The translations under genes were made by a program, and so were the position numbers. A DNA stretch of 64,000 nt from Candidatus Obscuribacterales bacterium (lineage in GTDB: Bacteria > Cyanobacteriota > Vampirovibrionia > Obscuribacterales > Obscuribacteraceae), in contig JARLHI010000080.1 in NCBI GenBank assembly GCA_031292355.1, positions 124,001 to 188,000 on the forward strand, given 5' to 3'. The notes under the pieces were generated by a model. It saw only the letters and a list, made by a program, of their open reading frames with translations. It had not been told where the DNA came from and made no database searches. Positions 52,011 to 61,369 of the stretch are shown here, one piece after another; position 1 is the stretch's first letter; each line of letters starts with the position of its first letter.

Positions 52011-52910
52011 TCAATCTAAAGCATGTAACAAGTCGACCAGTCCGGTATTTAGAAGATCTGTCATCGCTCGCAAATCAAACAACATAGTCACTCTAGCGTT
52101 CATCAGTTTGATAGTTTCGCACCATTTGCTGTGATGTGGGCCAAGAGCAGATACTCTTTCTTTAGTCGACGACTTTTGGACATTTATTGGCAAGACATTT
52201 GCAGTTTTCCAATATTCCAACAACTGCTCTCTTCTGGTTAATCCGCGTTTGGATGTAGGCGCTGTCGAATTGAGATAAGACCACAAAATCGGCGGCAACC
52301 GCTCGTCGCTGGGTGGATCGAGCCCGAGCGGTTGTCCGAGCAAATTGGGCTCGGCTTTGGAATGCCTGATACCGCCTCTTTGCTCGGCAAACGCAAGAAG
52401 TGCTAGCCCACCGACGGTGTAGCCGGAAACTATATTTAAATAATTGCTTGTACGAACGCGACTTTTGCTTGCAGATTCGCCGAGAGGACCGTCAATCAGA
52501 ATTGCCAGAATATTCAATTGGAAAAAGTTGGCATTGTTTGTTTGAGCGACAACAAAATCGCGTTCTCGCGAAACCTTATCCAATGCCTGGCGCTCTAGAG
52601 TAATTTCTTTATCGAATTTTGCAGAGACTGTCCGTAACTCTAGTCCAGTAGTCAATATTTTTCTGACAATTGTCGTCTGCAGTCTCAATGCTTCTCTGTC
52701 AACCGTCTCCAATTTTCCATCATTCTTTAGTTCCAAGTATCTATGAACCTGGCTGTCGATGCCCAACAATTTCGCGGCTTCTTCGGCTTGCTGTGTCAGA
52801 TTTGGCACGCTCTCGGCTGATTTACTTGGTTGTGGCTGAACCCACAATTGCAAGGTCAATAAGCAGATGATTGGGATATATTTTCGATTTGTGCGATTCG
52901 TATTTTGCAT
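52011..52910 (-). CDS. Secreted single-module protein of an unrecognised family (module C)
   Basis: 299 residues: signal peptide (YIPIICLLTLQLWVQ...SKS) and one ~250-residue module. Landmarks shared with both halves of the upstream protein: EEAAKLLGI (43-51), IVRKILTTGLELR (81-93), an N-rich/hydrophobic middle (NFFQLNILAILID, VSGYTVGGLALLAF), LPPILWSYLNSTAP (205-218), TRREQLLEYWK (225-235) and a final NARVTMLFDL helix. Function unknown. It starts 3 nt after the upstream gene's stop, so the two are co-translated. Confidence 0.8.
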   Translation of the reverse strand: MQNTNRTNRKYIPIICLLTLQLWVQPQPSKSAESVPNLTQQAEEAAKLLGIDSQVHRYLELKNDGKLETVDREALRLQTTIVRKILTTGLELRTVSAKFDKEITLERQALDKVSRERDFVVAQTNNANFFQLNILAILIDGPLGESASKSRVRTSNYLNIVSGYTVGGLALLAFAEQRGGIRHSKAEPNLLGQPLGLDPPSDERLPPILWSYLNSTAPTSKRGLTRREQLLEYWKTANVLPINVQKSSTKERVSALGPHHSKWCETIKLMNARVTMLFDLRAMTDLLNTGLVDLLHALD

Positions 52911-52913
52911 GCG

Positions 52914-54566
52914 TTACTCCGTCGCTCGGAGCAAATCAAGCGTTTCAAACTGGAATGACTCAAGCTCTTTTTTCAAAGAATGTAGCAGAATAAGCCTATT
53001 AGTGACTTGCTTGATAGTGTCGTATTTATGCGTTTCCATTGATGCCAGCGCATTCAACGTTTTCGGTCGATTAAGGTTGGCGGTTGTCACCTTGTTCTTT
53101 TTCCAGACATCGTTGAGGATTTCCCTTCTCGATTTTCCATCCATCGAACCAGGCGGACAGTCGTTAAGGAAACTAGAGACAAAGGGAGAAAAACGGTATT
53201 CAGTCGGAGGATGAAGATTAAGAACTTCGGCTAGAGAATTCGGACTAGTATCTACTTTTCGCCAGCCACCATGAGTTTCCAACATTGCCATAGCCGTTAA
53301 ACAACTGCCGTTGCTCCCTGCTACAACAAACATTTGATCGCCGGCAAATGAAATGCGGCTCAAGTACAATCTTCCTGCGATTATCCCGAGAATGCCCGAT
53401 TGCAAAAAGTTAAGGTTGTAATTGTATTGCAACCAGCGCGCTCTGGTCTCCAGAAGCTGCGCCAAAATAACGTGGTGATTGTAATTCAATTCCTCATCGA
53501 CTTTGTCGCTTGCAACTTGTAACTCGAGAGCACCCTCGAGCGTCGATTCAAGTACCAAAATTTCTAATTCGTCGCGCCTGGCACTTTCCACTTTGCTCTT
53601 ACGAAGGCGTTCCAGCTCATCGACTTGCAATTGTATTTTCAGAAGTTGGGCAACTTCATTGGCACCATCCGTGTAACCAGTGGCGATTACTTTATCACCG
53701 GATGCGTTACCATTTTGAGAGTCGGGGCGTTTCAACAATTTGAGCAACGCCAGCAGATCCCGATCAAAATCCTGAACGAAAGTATGCAGCGACCAAAGCA
53801 ACAATATTCTAGAGTTAAGATAATGAATGCTGGCTTTATTCTTGTTTGCGATGCTACACAGATTTTCAACGTTTGATGCATCAATGTGATAGCTGTTCTT
53901 CCACATCTGGAATAGCTCTTCTCTTCGCGAGATCATTGAGTTGGGCGCTTTAGCATCCAGGTATGTAGTGAGAAGAGGTGGCAAGCCCGTTGTATCTACA
54001 GGACCTCCATCAACCATGCCTTCTAGAATTCTTAGTGGAGCAACGTGGCTTGCTTTTGCTACTTTTCCATGAAGTTTGGAGAGCGTGGTGATTGTTGTGC
54101 CAAGCGATCCGCTGGTCGTCGTGAAAATCGCCGATGTTGCAAAGTCCTTCTGCAGCCGAAAATATGGCTCCATCGTGTAGAAGGCGGAGAGCTGAGCGAA
54201 AACGGCAAGGTTAAAAAGGGCGTTGATGAAGCTCTCTCGCCGTTCTTCTTTTTGAACTACATCATATGTATAGGCTAACTCGAAATCGATCTTATTGCAG
54301 GTTTGTCGGACTTCAAGAACTCCACGCAGAATTTTTCTTAGAACCAAACTTCGTTTGAACAAATTCTCGTCCGAATTGCTAACGGAGAGAGTCTGTGCGG
54401 CAAGCAGCTGTTTTACAGGCTCTTGTATACCGAGAATTTCTGCTGCCTGAAGTGCTTCCTCCTGACTATAACCGACATGTCCAATGGCTCTGTAAGCTAA
54501 GCATTGCGGCATCAGGAGAAGCCAGCAAAGACATACTGAAATAAGTCGTTTTAACCCTAACAACAA
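52914..54566 (-). CDS. Secreted two-module protein of the same unrecognised family (modules A and B)
   Basis: 550 residues: signal peptide (LISVCLCWLLLMPQCLA), module A (about 34-280) and module B (about 298-550), homologous to each other and to the next gene. Shared landmarks: LVLRKILRGVLEVR / LVLESTLEGALELQ, LPPLLTTYLDAKAPNS / FSPFVSSFLNDCPPGS, SRREELFQMWK (213-223) / SRREILNDVWK (479-489), NSRILLLWSL / TNRLILLHSL. Each module has coiled-coil-like flanks and a hydrophobic middle. The start is TTG 54566 or 54563, with only a weak ribosome site. First gene of a three-gene unit with module C and the exported formamidase homologue. No known domain recognised. Confidence 0.8.
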   Translation of the reverse strand: MLLGLKRLISVCLCWLLLMPQCLAYRAIGHVGYSQEEALQAAEILGIQEPVKQLLAAQTLSVSNSDENLFKRSLVLRKILRGVLEVRQTCNKIDFELAYTYDVVQKEERRESFINALFNLAVFAQLSAFYTMEPYFRLQKDFATSAIFTTTSGSLGTTITTLSKLHGKVAKASHVAPLRILEGMVDGGPVDTTGLPPLLTTYLDAKAPNSMISRREELFQMWKNSYHIDASNVENLCSIANKNKASIHYLNSRILLLWSLHTFVQDFDRDLLALLKLLKRPDSQNGNASGDKVIATGYTDGANEVAQLLKIQLQVDELERLRKSKVESARRDELEILVLESTLEGALELQVASDKVDEELNYNHHVILAQLLETRARWLQYNYNLNFLQSGILGIIAGRLYLSRISFAGDQMFVVAGSNGSCLTAMAMLETHGGWRKVDTSPNSLAEVLNLHPPTEYRFSPFVSSFLNDCPPGSMDGKSRREILNDVWKKNKVTTANLNRPKTLNALASMETHKYDTIKQVTNRLILLHSLKKELESFQFETLDLLRATE

Positions 54567-54888
54567 TTTAGACTATTCCGATAGATAAACAATCGATGCT
54601 CCAGGATGTAACTGAAGCAATGCACAACAGTATCTCTGATAATTTGAAATATTAAAAGTAGTCGACGATGACCAGAGGAGCGATTTCACACCACATACGG
54701 TGGCTTGAGCTATGATATTTACAGGGCTCATCCCGACCGTTACAGCTAGACAAGTACCGCTGGGACGAAAGTATGGCTGCAAACTAGAAAGAGCATGAAA
54801 TAAACCTTATTTGACTGTCGTATTACATCCTATGTGCAACATTGCACACAAAATAGAGGCTTTCAATAGCTGAAACGTCAAATCTCGC
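54567..54888. other. Gene-free region upstream of the module-family operon
   Basis: 322 bp between the histidine kinase stop and the module-protein start, both minus-strand. It must hold the operon promoter. I see one palindrome (54833-54848) and no convincing gene; a 69-codon minus frame at 54573-54782 has no support. Confidence 0.55.
54833..54848. promoter_or_regulatory. Operator-like palindrome TGTGCAA-CA-TTGCACA
   Basis: Perfect 7-bp inverted repeat with 2-nt centre, 41 bp past the kinase stop and about 270 bp upstream of the module-family operon. No T-run follows, so a terminator is unlikely. Possible regulator site. Confidence 0.45.
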
Positions 54889-56133
54889 TCAGATTTTCTG
54901 GCTCACAGGTAGCGTGACAATAAACTGCGAGCCTACTCCTAGTTTACTTTTTACTTCTATGCTGCCGTGGTGCGCTAGTACTATTGCTTTGACGATCGAA
55001 AGACCTAGTCCGGCGCCACCAGATTCACGTGAACGCGATTTATCAACCCGATAAAAACGATCAAAAATAAAATTCAATGATTCTTCCGAGATACCAATGC
55101 CACTGTCTTCAACAATAGTGCGCACCACATGTCCGTCTAGCGAAAACTTCAGTGATGTCTCACCACCAGTATCAGTGTAACGCCAGGCATTTTCGATCAG
55201 ATTGCTAAACAACTTCTCGAGTGCACTGGAATCAGCATTGATAAGAACTTCAGGAATTTCATTAACCGTCAATCGCATTCCCTTGCGTTTGAACTTAGGA
55301 GCGAAAAGAGCAACCACTGGCTCGATAACCTCAGTTAGTCGAACTTCGGCGGTAGCCGCTTGAATCTCAGGTGACTCAAGCGATGACAATAGCATCAAGT
55401 CCTCTACGATTTTGCCCATGCGTTCGCTCGCCGAGATAATCAAGTCGAGGTCGACTGTGCTGACATCGGTATTTTTCATTTTCCATTGCTGCGATTCGGC
55501 GGCTGCTTCAATGATGCTTAATGGCGTGTTGAGCTCATGACTGGCATCTGCAAGCAGTTGCCTGAGCATGCGATTATTATTGCGAATAGAAACGGTTGCC
55601 TTTTCGGATACTAGATAACTACAAAAGCCCAACCCAATCAGCACCAGGGGCGCTACCAACGTCATAATCCAGGCTAACTGACTGACAGCAGTGTCTCTTT
55701 GAGTTGTCGGTAATTGAAATTGCAAGTAGCCAACGACATTCGAATCAATTTTCAATGAAGTTATAGCTACACGTAAAGATTGACCATTTTCATGTATTTC
55801 GTTTTTATACCGAAAGAATTTTGGTATGCCGATGCCTGGGCGCCCCCAGCGTTCTATCAAATTGCCTTCCGCATCGAATAATTGAATTGCTGCTGGTGTA
55901 CGTCCTGGCTCAGTTTGAAGCGTACGCACCCAATCTCTAAAGGCCGGTTTGCCGTCTTGTAAAACGACGGCATGTCCACCAAAGCTACTGGTGAGAAGTT
56001 TCAGTTCATTATCAAGAGCATTGTTCAAGCTAAAGTAAAAGAGCGCCACCGACAACATCGTGGGCACAATATAAACTGCAGTAGATAAACCGATGAACCA
56101 GAGTGCTATGCGCCAGCGCACATTACTGAACAT
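54889..56133 (-). CDS. Sensor histidine kinase
   Basis: 414 residues: membrane segments at about 12-35 and 152-174 enclose a ~115-residue extracytoplasmic sensor; then the dimerisation/phosphoacceptor helix LLADASHELNTPLSII (H199) and the ATPase domain with N-box NLIENAWRYTD (311-321), G1 DSGIGI (343-348), F-box FDRFYRVDKSRSR and G2 GAGLGLSI. Asn replaces the common Arg after HEL. Its start lies inside the end of the response regulator gene (11-bp overlap), so the pair is co-expressed. Confidence 0.94.
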   Translation of the reverse strand: MFSNVRWRIALWFIGLSTAVYIVPTMLSVALFYFSLNNALDNELKLLTSSFGGHAVVLQDGKPAFRDWVRTLQTEPGRTPAAIQLFDAEGNLIERWGRPGIGIPKFFRYKNEIHENGQSLRVAITSLKIDSNVVGYLQFQLPTTQRDTAVSQLAWIMTLVAPLVLIGLGFCSYLVSEKATVSIRNNNRMLRQLLADASHELNTPLSIIEAAAESQQWKMKNTDVSTVDLDLIISASERMGKIVEDLMLLSSLESPEIQAATAEVRLTEVIEPVVALFAPKFKRKGMRLTVNEIPEVLINADSSALEKLFSNLIENAWRYTDTGGETSLKFSLDGHVVRTIVEDSGIGISEESLNFIFDRFYRVDKSRSRESGGAGLGLSIVKAIVLAHHGSIEVKSKLGVGSQFIVTLPVSQKI

Positions 56134-56809
56134 CTGACTGTGCCTCTAGTTTATAGCCCACTCCGTGCACGTTATGAATTAGCGGTGAATCACCTGGCGC
56201 ATCCACTTTCTGCCTGAGAAAGCGAACATAAGAACGCAGCGTTTCTGGCACGACATCACTGTTTTCACCCCACACGCTATCTATTATTGAATCAGGCGTC
56301 AAAACCTGCCCCGGGCTGCGCATCAGAATTTCAAGTAACGCATATTCTTTAGGTAGGAGTTTCAAATCCTTGCCACCACGCGAAACTTTTCGAGAAGCAG
56401 GCTCTAATGTTAAATCAGCGATTTGCAGCACAACAGGCATTAGAGAAACTGGTCGACGCAAAAGAGCTCGCATTCTGGCTGATAGCTCTCTCAGCTTAAA
56501 AGGTTTAGTCAAATAATCATCGGCACCGCTATCGAGTCCAGCTTCTTTTTCCGATAGTGATCGTTTTGCTGTCAACATCAAAATGCGAGCACTGCCGCCT
56601 GATTCACGGTATTGTTTGCAAACGCTCAGCCCGTCCAATCCTGGCAACATAACATCCAAGATGATCAAGTCAAAATTGGTTTCAAGCATCAGCCGCAAGC
56701 CCTCGGCACCATCGAAACACGCTTGCACCGTATAGATTTCATCACGCAACCAATCGCAAATTAATTGCGACAATTGCCTTTCATCTTCCACTACAAGAAT
56801 TTTGGACAT
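56123..56809 (-). CDS. OmpR-family response regulator
   Basis: 228 residues: receiver with E8-D9-E10, phospho-acceptor D52 (LIILDVMLPG), LTAKR and DYLTKPF, then the OmpR/PhoB winged helix (LLPKEYALLEILMRSPGQVLTPDSIIDSVWG...LRSYVRFLRQKVD). Partner of the overlapping kinase gene. A direct repeat with 11-bp spacing lies just upstream in the divergent region, fitting binding by this family and control of the secreted protein gene at 56941. Confidence 0.95.
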   Translation of the reverse strand: MSKILVVEDERQLSQLICDWLRDEIYTVQACFDGAEGLRLMLETNFDLIILDVMLPGLDGLSVCKQYRESGGSARILMLTAKRSLSEKEAGLDSGADDYLTKPFKLRELSARMRALLRRPVSLMPVVLQIADLTLEPASRKVSRGGKDLKLLPKEYALLEILMRSPGQVLTPDSIIDSVWGENSDVVPETLRSYVRFLRQKVDAPGDSPLIHNVHGVGYKLEAQSDVQ

Positions 56810-56850
56810 AACACCAGATTCACACGTTATTCGAATAAGCTATCACCAGT

Positions 56851-56870
56851 CCACGAATTATCCACGAATT
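56851..56870. promoter_or_regulatory. 11-bp-spaced direct repeat, candidate response-regulator site
   Basis: CCACGAATT occurs at 56851-56859 and again at 56862-56870, exactly one helical turn (11 bp) apart. This is the geometry bound by OmpR/PhoB-type dimers. It lies between the divergent response regulator and the small secreted protein gene. Confidence 0.6.
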
Positions 56871-56940
56871 TGCGAGAACCTGGTAACACATCGGAACGGA
56901 AACCAACGTAAATCAATCAATTAGAAAAGGATGAAATCCA

Positions 56941-57285
56941 ATGAATATTTTGCCAAAGATCCAGAAAGCCAGCCTATTAAGCGTTGTAGCTTTGGGTCTT
57001 TTGATTGCTTCGACCGCTCCTAGCTTTGCCGGCCAGTTTCAGCGCAATCATCCTCGCCGCGCACAGGTGTTGCATCGTGACAACAATATCAACAACCGTG
57101 TCAATGCAGACAGAGGGCAACTGGGCGGACATTACAACCAGCTAAAAAGAGAAGACCGCGGCATTCGTCATCAGGAACAGCGTGACGCCAGAATGAACGG
57201 CGGCCACATCACCAAAGGCGAGCAACATCAAATTAACCACGAAGAAAACCGCGTCAATAACCAGATTCGTCGCGACCACAATTAA
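56941..57285 (+). CDS. Small secreted Asn/Arg/His-rich protein
   Basis: 114 residues: signal peptide (KASLLSVVALGLLIASTAPSFA, cleaved near residue 30), then a highly charged, helical mature part rich in Asn, Arg, Gln and His with repeating NRVN/INNRVN, REDRGIRHQEQRDARMNGG and HHxxx-type patterns. I recall similar short exported proteins in several bacteria, none with a known role. AAAGGATG precedes ATG 56941. It is divergent from the two-component system and is its most likely target. A strong hairpin terminator follows. Confidence 0.8.
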   Translation: MNILPKIQKASLLSVVALGLLIASTAPSFAGQFQRNHPRRAQVLHRDNNINNRVNADRGQLGGHYNQLKREDRGIRHQEQRDARMNGGHITKGEQHQINHEENRVNNQIRRDHN

Positions 57286-57315
57286 CCCAGGATTATCTCG
57301 CCCTGCTCTAGCTTG

Positions 57316-57373
57316 AAAGCGTTATCAATTCGTTCTCTCCAGTGATTCGGAGAAATCATTGATAACGCTTTTG
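57316..57373 (+). terminator. Long two-part hairpin terminator
   Basis: AAAGCGTTATCAAT (57316-57329) pairs perfectly with ATTGATAACGCTTT (57358-57371); the enclosed part has a second stem TCTCC/GGAGA. A short T-run continues. Ends the secreted protein gene transcript. Confidence 0.8.
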
Positions 57374-57488
57374 AGTCTTTCACATCAATGACAACCTAAA
57401 AACGACCGTTTACTCTGAAGTAATGCCGCACCGACATTGCTAGAATAAGGCTTTGTTCCTGCTCACGCGGTAATACAGAGGTGTTGAC

Positions 57489-59663
57489 TTGGCCCAAATA
57501 GACCATGCTGCAAATGAAGCCAAAATAGTAAAAGCCAACAGACTGCTAAATGAAACCAGCACCTATTTGCAGCAGCACGCGATGAACCCTGTGGACTGGT
57601 ATCCGTGGAACCAGGAAGCGCTTGAAAGAGCGAAGAAGGAAAACAAACCAATATTGCTATCTATTGGCTACGCAGCTTGCCACTGGTGCCATGTCATGGC
57701 TCATGAGTCATTTGAGGACGAACAAACGGCCAGCTTAATGAATGAACATTTTGTCAATATCAAAGTCGATCGAGAAGAACGAACTGATCTTGACGAAATT
57801 TATATGAAAGCCGTGCAAATGATGACCGGTCATGGTGGCTGGCCAATGACCGTGTTTTTGACACCGGAACTCAAACCGTTTTATGGTGGCACTTATTTCC
57901 CACCAACTGATCGACATGGACTGCCGGCCTTTAAATCGCTGCTTAAAGCGCTATCTGTTGCCTGGACAGAACAAAACGCAGACATTACACAAAGCGCAGA
58001 TGAGCTGACTGAGCATCTAAAAGCTCTGGACAAAATCAGTCAAAATCAATCAAGTGAAAATTTAGTCAACATTGATACGCTTGGTCTTGCCTGCGCAAAA
58101 CTTTTAGAATCGTTCGACAAAGTCTGGGGCGGATTTGGCAATGCGCCAAAATTTCCGCACACAATGACATTAGCGTTGATCATGCGGAATTTGCACGCCC
58201 AACCAGAAAGCGCAATGTTTAATCAATGCCGCCAGCTGATCGAAACATCACTCAATCGTATGGCCTATGGTGGCATGCACGATCAAATCGGTGGTGGATT
58301 TGCTCGTTATTCAGTCGATCGACAGTGGCTCATTCCCCATTTTGAAAAAATGCTTTATGACAACGCGCTGCTCGCAAAAGTCTACCTGGACGGATATCAA
58401 CTTTTTGGCAGGGACTACTGGAAGCGTGTGGCAACGGGCATATTCGATTTCATCTTAAATGAGCTCAGCACCATTGAAGGTGCTTTCTATTCCAGCCTTG
58501 ATGCCGACAGCGAAGGAGAAGAAGGCAAGTTTTATGTTTGGTCTGAAAAGGAACTGCAAAAGTACTTGAGTGCCGATGAATTTGCCTTTATCGTCAAAAC
58601 TTTTGGTATCACTGCAAATGGCAATTTCGAGCACAATACAAATGCCCTTCATCTACCAGAAGGACCGGAAAAAGCGGCCGCGGCTGCACAATTGAGCGTA
58701 GACGAATTCTGGAACAAGCTTGTCCCAATTTCCGCCAAACTGCTAAAAATTCGCAATCAGAGAATTCGACCTGGACTTGACGAAAAAGTGCTGACTAGCT
58801 GGAATAGTTTAATGATAAGCGCTTTCGTCAGCGGTTACAAAGTCATAGGCGAGCGCAAATATTTTGAGGTGGCAAAAACTGCCGCTCAATTCATTCTCGA
58901 CAACTTATATAGAGACGGACAACTTCTGCGCACCTGGGGTAAGGGTCAGGCCAAGCTGGCCGGCTGTTTGGACGACTACACATACTTTATTGATGCGCTC
59001 TGCGATCTCTCCTCGGTCGACAGCGATCCGCGCTGGCTAACGACTGCAACATCTTTAGCCGATGTAATGCTCGAACAATTCTGGGACGAGTCGGGTAACG
59101 GTATGTATTTCACTCCGCACCTCTACGAAGTATTACTGACCAGAACACGCAACTATACAGACGGTGCTATACCATCAGGCACATCCACAGCCGCTTTTGT
59201 TCTGGAGAAATTGAGTCGCATCACCGGCAAGCAACTCTATGCGGATAAAGCAAAAATTTTGATCGACCTATATGCGTCTCCCGCTCGCACCTACCCGGAT
59301 CAATTTTCAAATTTGTTATGCGCCATGGATTTCCACTTATCAAAACCATGTGAAATTGTGATACTGCAAGACTCAAGCCGAGGTAAAGATGAACTAACAG
59401 CTGAAATAGACGCCTGCAATAAAATTATCAACCAAACATTCTCACCAAACACAACAGTCATTTTCGATACATTCGACGGTGATAAATCAGATAGCAATTT
59501 AAATGTCCTGCTTAAGAAACAAAACAATTTGACATCGCCATTGCTAGAGGCGCGGACTGTTAAAGGCAAGCCGCTTGCGATTTACATCTGTGAAAACTTT
59601 GCTTGCCAGAATCCAGTTTTTTCAATCGAAGATTTTGCCGCACAAATGCAAAAGCAGTATTAA
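57489..59663 (+). CDS. DUF255 thioredoxin-domain protein (YyaL / spermatogenesis-associated protein 20-like)
   Basis: 724 residues. The N-terminal thioredoxin-like domain has NRLLNETSTYLQQHAMNPVDWYPW and the CHWC pair (about residues 64-67, AACHWCHVMAHESFED), followed by VDREERTDLDEIYM and GGWPMTVFLTP. An (alpha/alpha)6-barrel-like region follows (GGMHDQIGGGFARYSVD, HFEKMLYDNALL, GKFYVWSEKEL). Length and motif order match the family, whose role is poorly known. TTG 57489 is the start, with GAGGTG upstream. The alpha/beta hydrolase gene starts 23 nt after its stop. Confidence 0.92.
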   Translation: MAQIDHAANEAKIVKANRLLNETSTYLQQHAMNPVDWYPWNQEALERAKKENKPILLSIGYAACHWCHVMAHESFEDEQTASLMNEHFVNIKVDREERTDLDEIYMKAVQMMTGHGGWPMTVFLTPELKPFYGGTYFPPTDRHGLPAFKSLLKALSVAWTEQNADITQSADELTEHLKALDKISQNQSSENLVNIDTLGLACAKLLESFDKVWGGFGNAPKFPHTMTLALIMRNLHAQPESAMFNQCRQLIETSLNRMAYGGMHDQIGGGFARYSVDRQWLIPHFEKMLYDNALLAKVYLDGYQLFGRDYWKRVATGIFDFILNELSTIEGAFYSSLDADSEGEEGKFYVWSEKELQKYLSADEFAFIVKTFGITANGNFEHNTNALHLPEGPEKAAAAAQLSVDEFWNKLVPISAKLLKIRNQRIRPGLDEKVLTSWNSLMISAFVSGYKVIGERKYFEVAKTAAQFILDNLYRDGQLLRTWGKGQAKLAGCLDDYTYFIDALCDLSSVDSDPRWLTTATSLADVMLEQFWDESGNGMYFTPHLYEVLLTRTRNYTDGAIPSGTSTAAFVLEKLSRITGKQLYADKAKILIDLYASPARTYPDQFSNLLCAMDFHLSKPCEIVILQDSSRGKDELTAEIDACNKIINQTFSPNTTVIFDTFDGDKSDSNLNVLLKKQNNLTSPLLEARTVKGKPLAIYICENFACQNPVFSIEDFAAQMQKQY

Positions 59664-59686
59664 GCTGGACGATAGAGGACCACTCT

Positions 59687-60394
59687 TTGAGCACATTTGT
59701 ACTAGTACATGGAGCGTACCTCGGAGCCTGGTGCTTCGGACCACTAGCTTCTGTTTTGAACAAATTGGGCCATACTGCTATCACCTGTGATTTGCCCATT
59801 CAAGAGCCCCAGTCCGGCGCTTTACGTTATGCTGAAGTGGCACTACAGGCAATTGAAAGTGCCTTTATCGCCGACCAATCTCTGCAAAATTCTGAACTCA
59901 TTTTTGTCGGACATTCAATGAGTGGAATGGTCATTCCTGCTATGCACGAAAGAATGCCGGCGAACCAGCTCGTTTTTCTCACTGCAGCGCTGCCTAAACC
60001 TGGACAGTGTTTCATGGAGCGAGCGCGCGGAGTTGAGTCTGACGTCTTTTTAACAACTGGACAAATCAATCCGTACAACGATATCGAATGTGCCAAAAAG
60101 TACTGGTTTCACGATTGCCCCGAAGACGTCGCCGACTGGGCGGCTCCATTGATGCGCCAGCAACTCTCTTCGAGGATACTCACAGAAAAGTGCGTTTTCG
60201 ACCATTTTCCCGATATCAAAATGACTTCGATTGTGGGTATGAAAGAGAGACTGCTTAACCCTCAGTGGTCGATTCGCCTCAGTCGTGAGTTATTTAGCGC
60301 AGATCCGATAGAACTGCCATGCGGGCACTGTCCACAAGTTACGCACCCAGAGCAATTAGCTACAGTTCTGGATTCCCTCGCTCTAAAAAATTGA
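59687..60394 (+). CDS. Alpha/beta hydrolase (esterase EstC / plant methylesterase-like)
   Basis: 235 residues from TTG 59687, which has AGAGG 8 nt upstream and begins directly at the first strand TFVLVHGAYLGAWCF; an upstream in-frame ATG would lie inside the previous gene. Nucleophile elbow GHSMSGMV (Ser), a later Asp region, and catalytic His in LPCGHCPQVTHPEQL complete the triad. The HGAxxGAWCF start is typical of the hydroxynitrile-lyase/salicylate-esterase-like group. Substrate unknown. Confidence 0.87.
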   Translation: MSTFVLVHGAYLGAWCFGPLASVLNKLGHTAITCDLPIQEPQSGALRYAEVALQAIESAFIADQSLQNSELIFVGHSMSGMVIPAMHERMPANQLVFLTAALPKPGQCFMERARGVESDVFLTTGQINPYNDIECAKKYWFHDCPEDVADWAAPLMRQQLSSRILTEKCVFDHFPDIKMTSIVGMKERLLNPQWSIRLSRELFSADPIELPCGHCPQVTHPEQLATVLDSLALKN

Positions 60395-60406
60395 GTAAAA
60401 ATTGCA

Positions 60407-61345
60407 GTGACAATAGCATCAACATTCATTTTTAAAGCGGCACTGTCGATGGTGATAGCCAGTCAGGTATGTTGTTCTCAAGGAAACATGACAGATGCTG
60501 AATTTGACAGATTTTGTGTCGAACGCCTCGATAGCGCGAAACTACTTACAAGCGAAGCCGCAGTTCTTATTGAACAGAATCGAAATCTGACGAACGAAAT
60601 CAAACTTTGTCAAACTATCACCAGCCCGTCGGTCCCTTACAACAAATTTTCGGCAGTTTTAAGCGACTATCAAAATGCACGCAGTCTGTACTTAGATCAC
60701 AGACAGCAATATGATTTGCATGTTAAAGAATTTCACCAGCAAGCAAGACCAGACAATCGGGCTTTGCCACCACTTGCAGTACCAAATCTGAAACCGCTAG
60801 CAGTGGCCGCCGAAGATGCCTGCTCACAGTTACAACAATTCGAGCAACAACTGAAAAGCTCAGAAACTGAGCTCTGCAATATGATTCAAATTTTGCAAGC
60901 TGAAAAGGGCAAGATTCCGGAAGAGGCGTATTTTCAGAAGTGGTTGAACACTCAAACAATGGCTACAAATGTACAAAGTGGAGCACTGCAATTTAACCGT
61001 GGAGTTACCACCAAGGGTGTCGATTCTTCTAACCGTATTCACGCTGCAACAGACGCCGCTAATGTTTCTGGTGACTACGTGCAATCCAAGAAAGTCTTTT
61101 CATTCGTTCAGACCGCCACAGAAATTGAAAATGAAGAAACCCGACGAGCGCATCTTCATAGTACGTTAGCATCTCAATGTTTTATTTACATCAATGCTCT
61201 CAATCCAAATGCTCCTGGAGCCGATGGTTCAAGCACTATCACCGCCGATCAACTCGTGAAAGAGTCGAATGAATTGCAAACTGAATATGAGGCACTGCAG
61301 AGTAAATATTCTTCAATGCAAAATGCAAATCCCAGCCACGATTGA
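60407..61345 (+). CDS. Secreted coiled-coil protein, unknown function
   Basis: 312 residues from GTG 60407, 12 nt after the hydrolase stop. A signal peptide (IFKAALSMVIASQVCCS) may be lipoprotein-like given the Cys pair at its end. The mature part has long Gln/Glu/Leu helical stretches (AAEDACSQLQQFEQQLKSSETELCNMIQILQAEKG; LVKESNELQTEYEALQSKY) typical of coiled coils. No family recognised. Co-transcribed with the upstream hydrolase. Confidence 0.7.
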   Translation: MTIASTFIFKAALSMVIASQVCCSQGNMTDAEFDRFCVERLDSAKLLTSEAAVLIEQNRNLTNEIKLCQTITSPSVPYNKFSAVLSDYQNARSLYLDHRQQYDLHVKEFHQQARPDNRALPPLAVPNLKPLAVAAEDACSQLQQFEQQLKSSETELCNMIQILQAEKGKIPEEAYFQKWLNTQTMATNVQSGALQFNRGVTTKGVDSSNRIHAATDAANVSGDYVQSKKVFSFVQTATEIENEETRRAHLHSTLASQCFIYINALNPNAPGADGSSTITADQLVKESNELQTEYEALQSKYSSMQNANPSHD

Positions 61346-61369
61346 AGCGTCTCGTAAAGTCAGTTTTTC

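Noticed and set aside
54573..54782. 69-codon minus-strand frame
   Set aside because: No start signal or protein-like pattern; probably promoter/leader region of the module-family operon.
54718..54790. Plus-strand stretch faintly like a c-di-GMP (GEMM) riboswitch (ACAGGGC ... GGGACGAAAG)
   Set aside because: Core pairing and conserved tetraloop receptor are not convincing, and no plus-strand gene follows.
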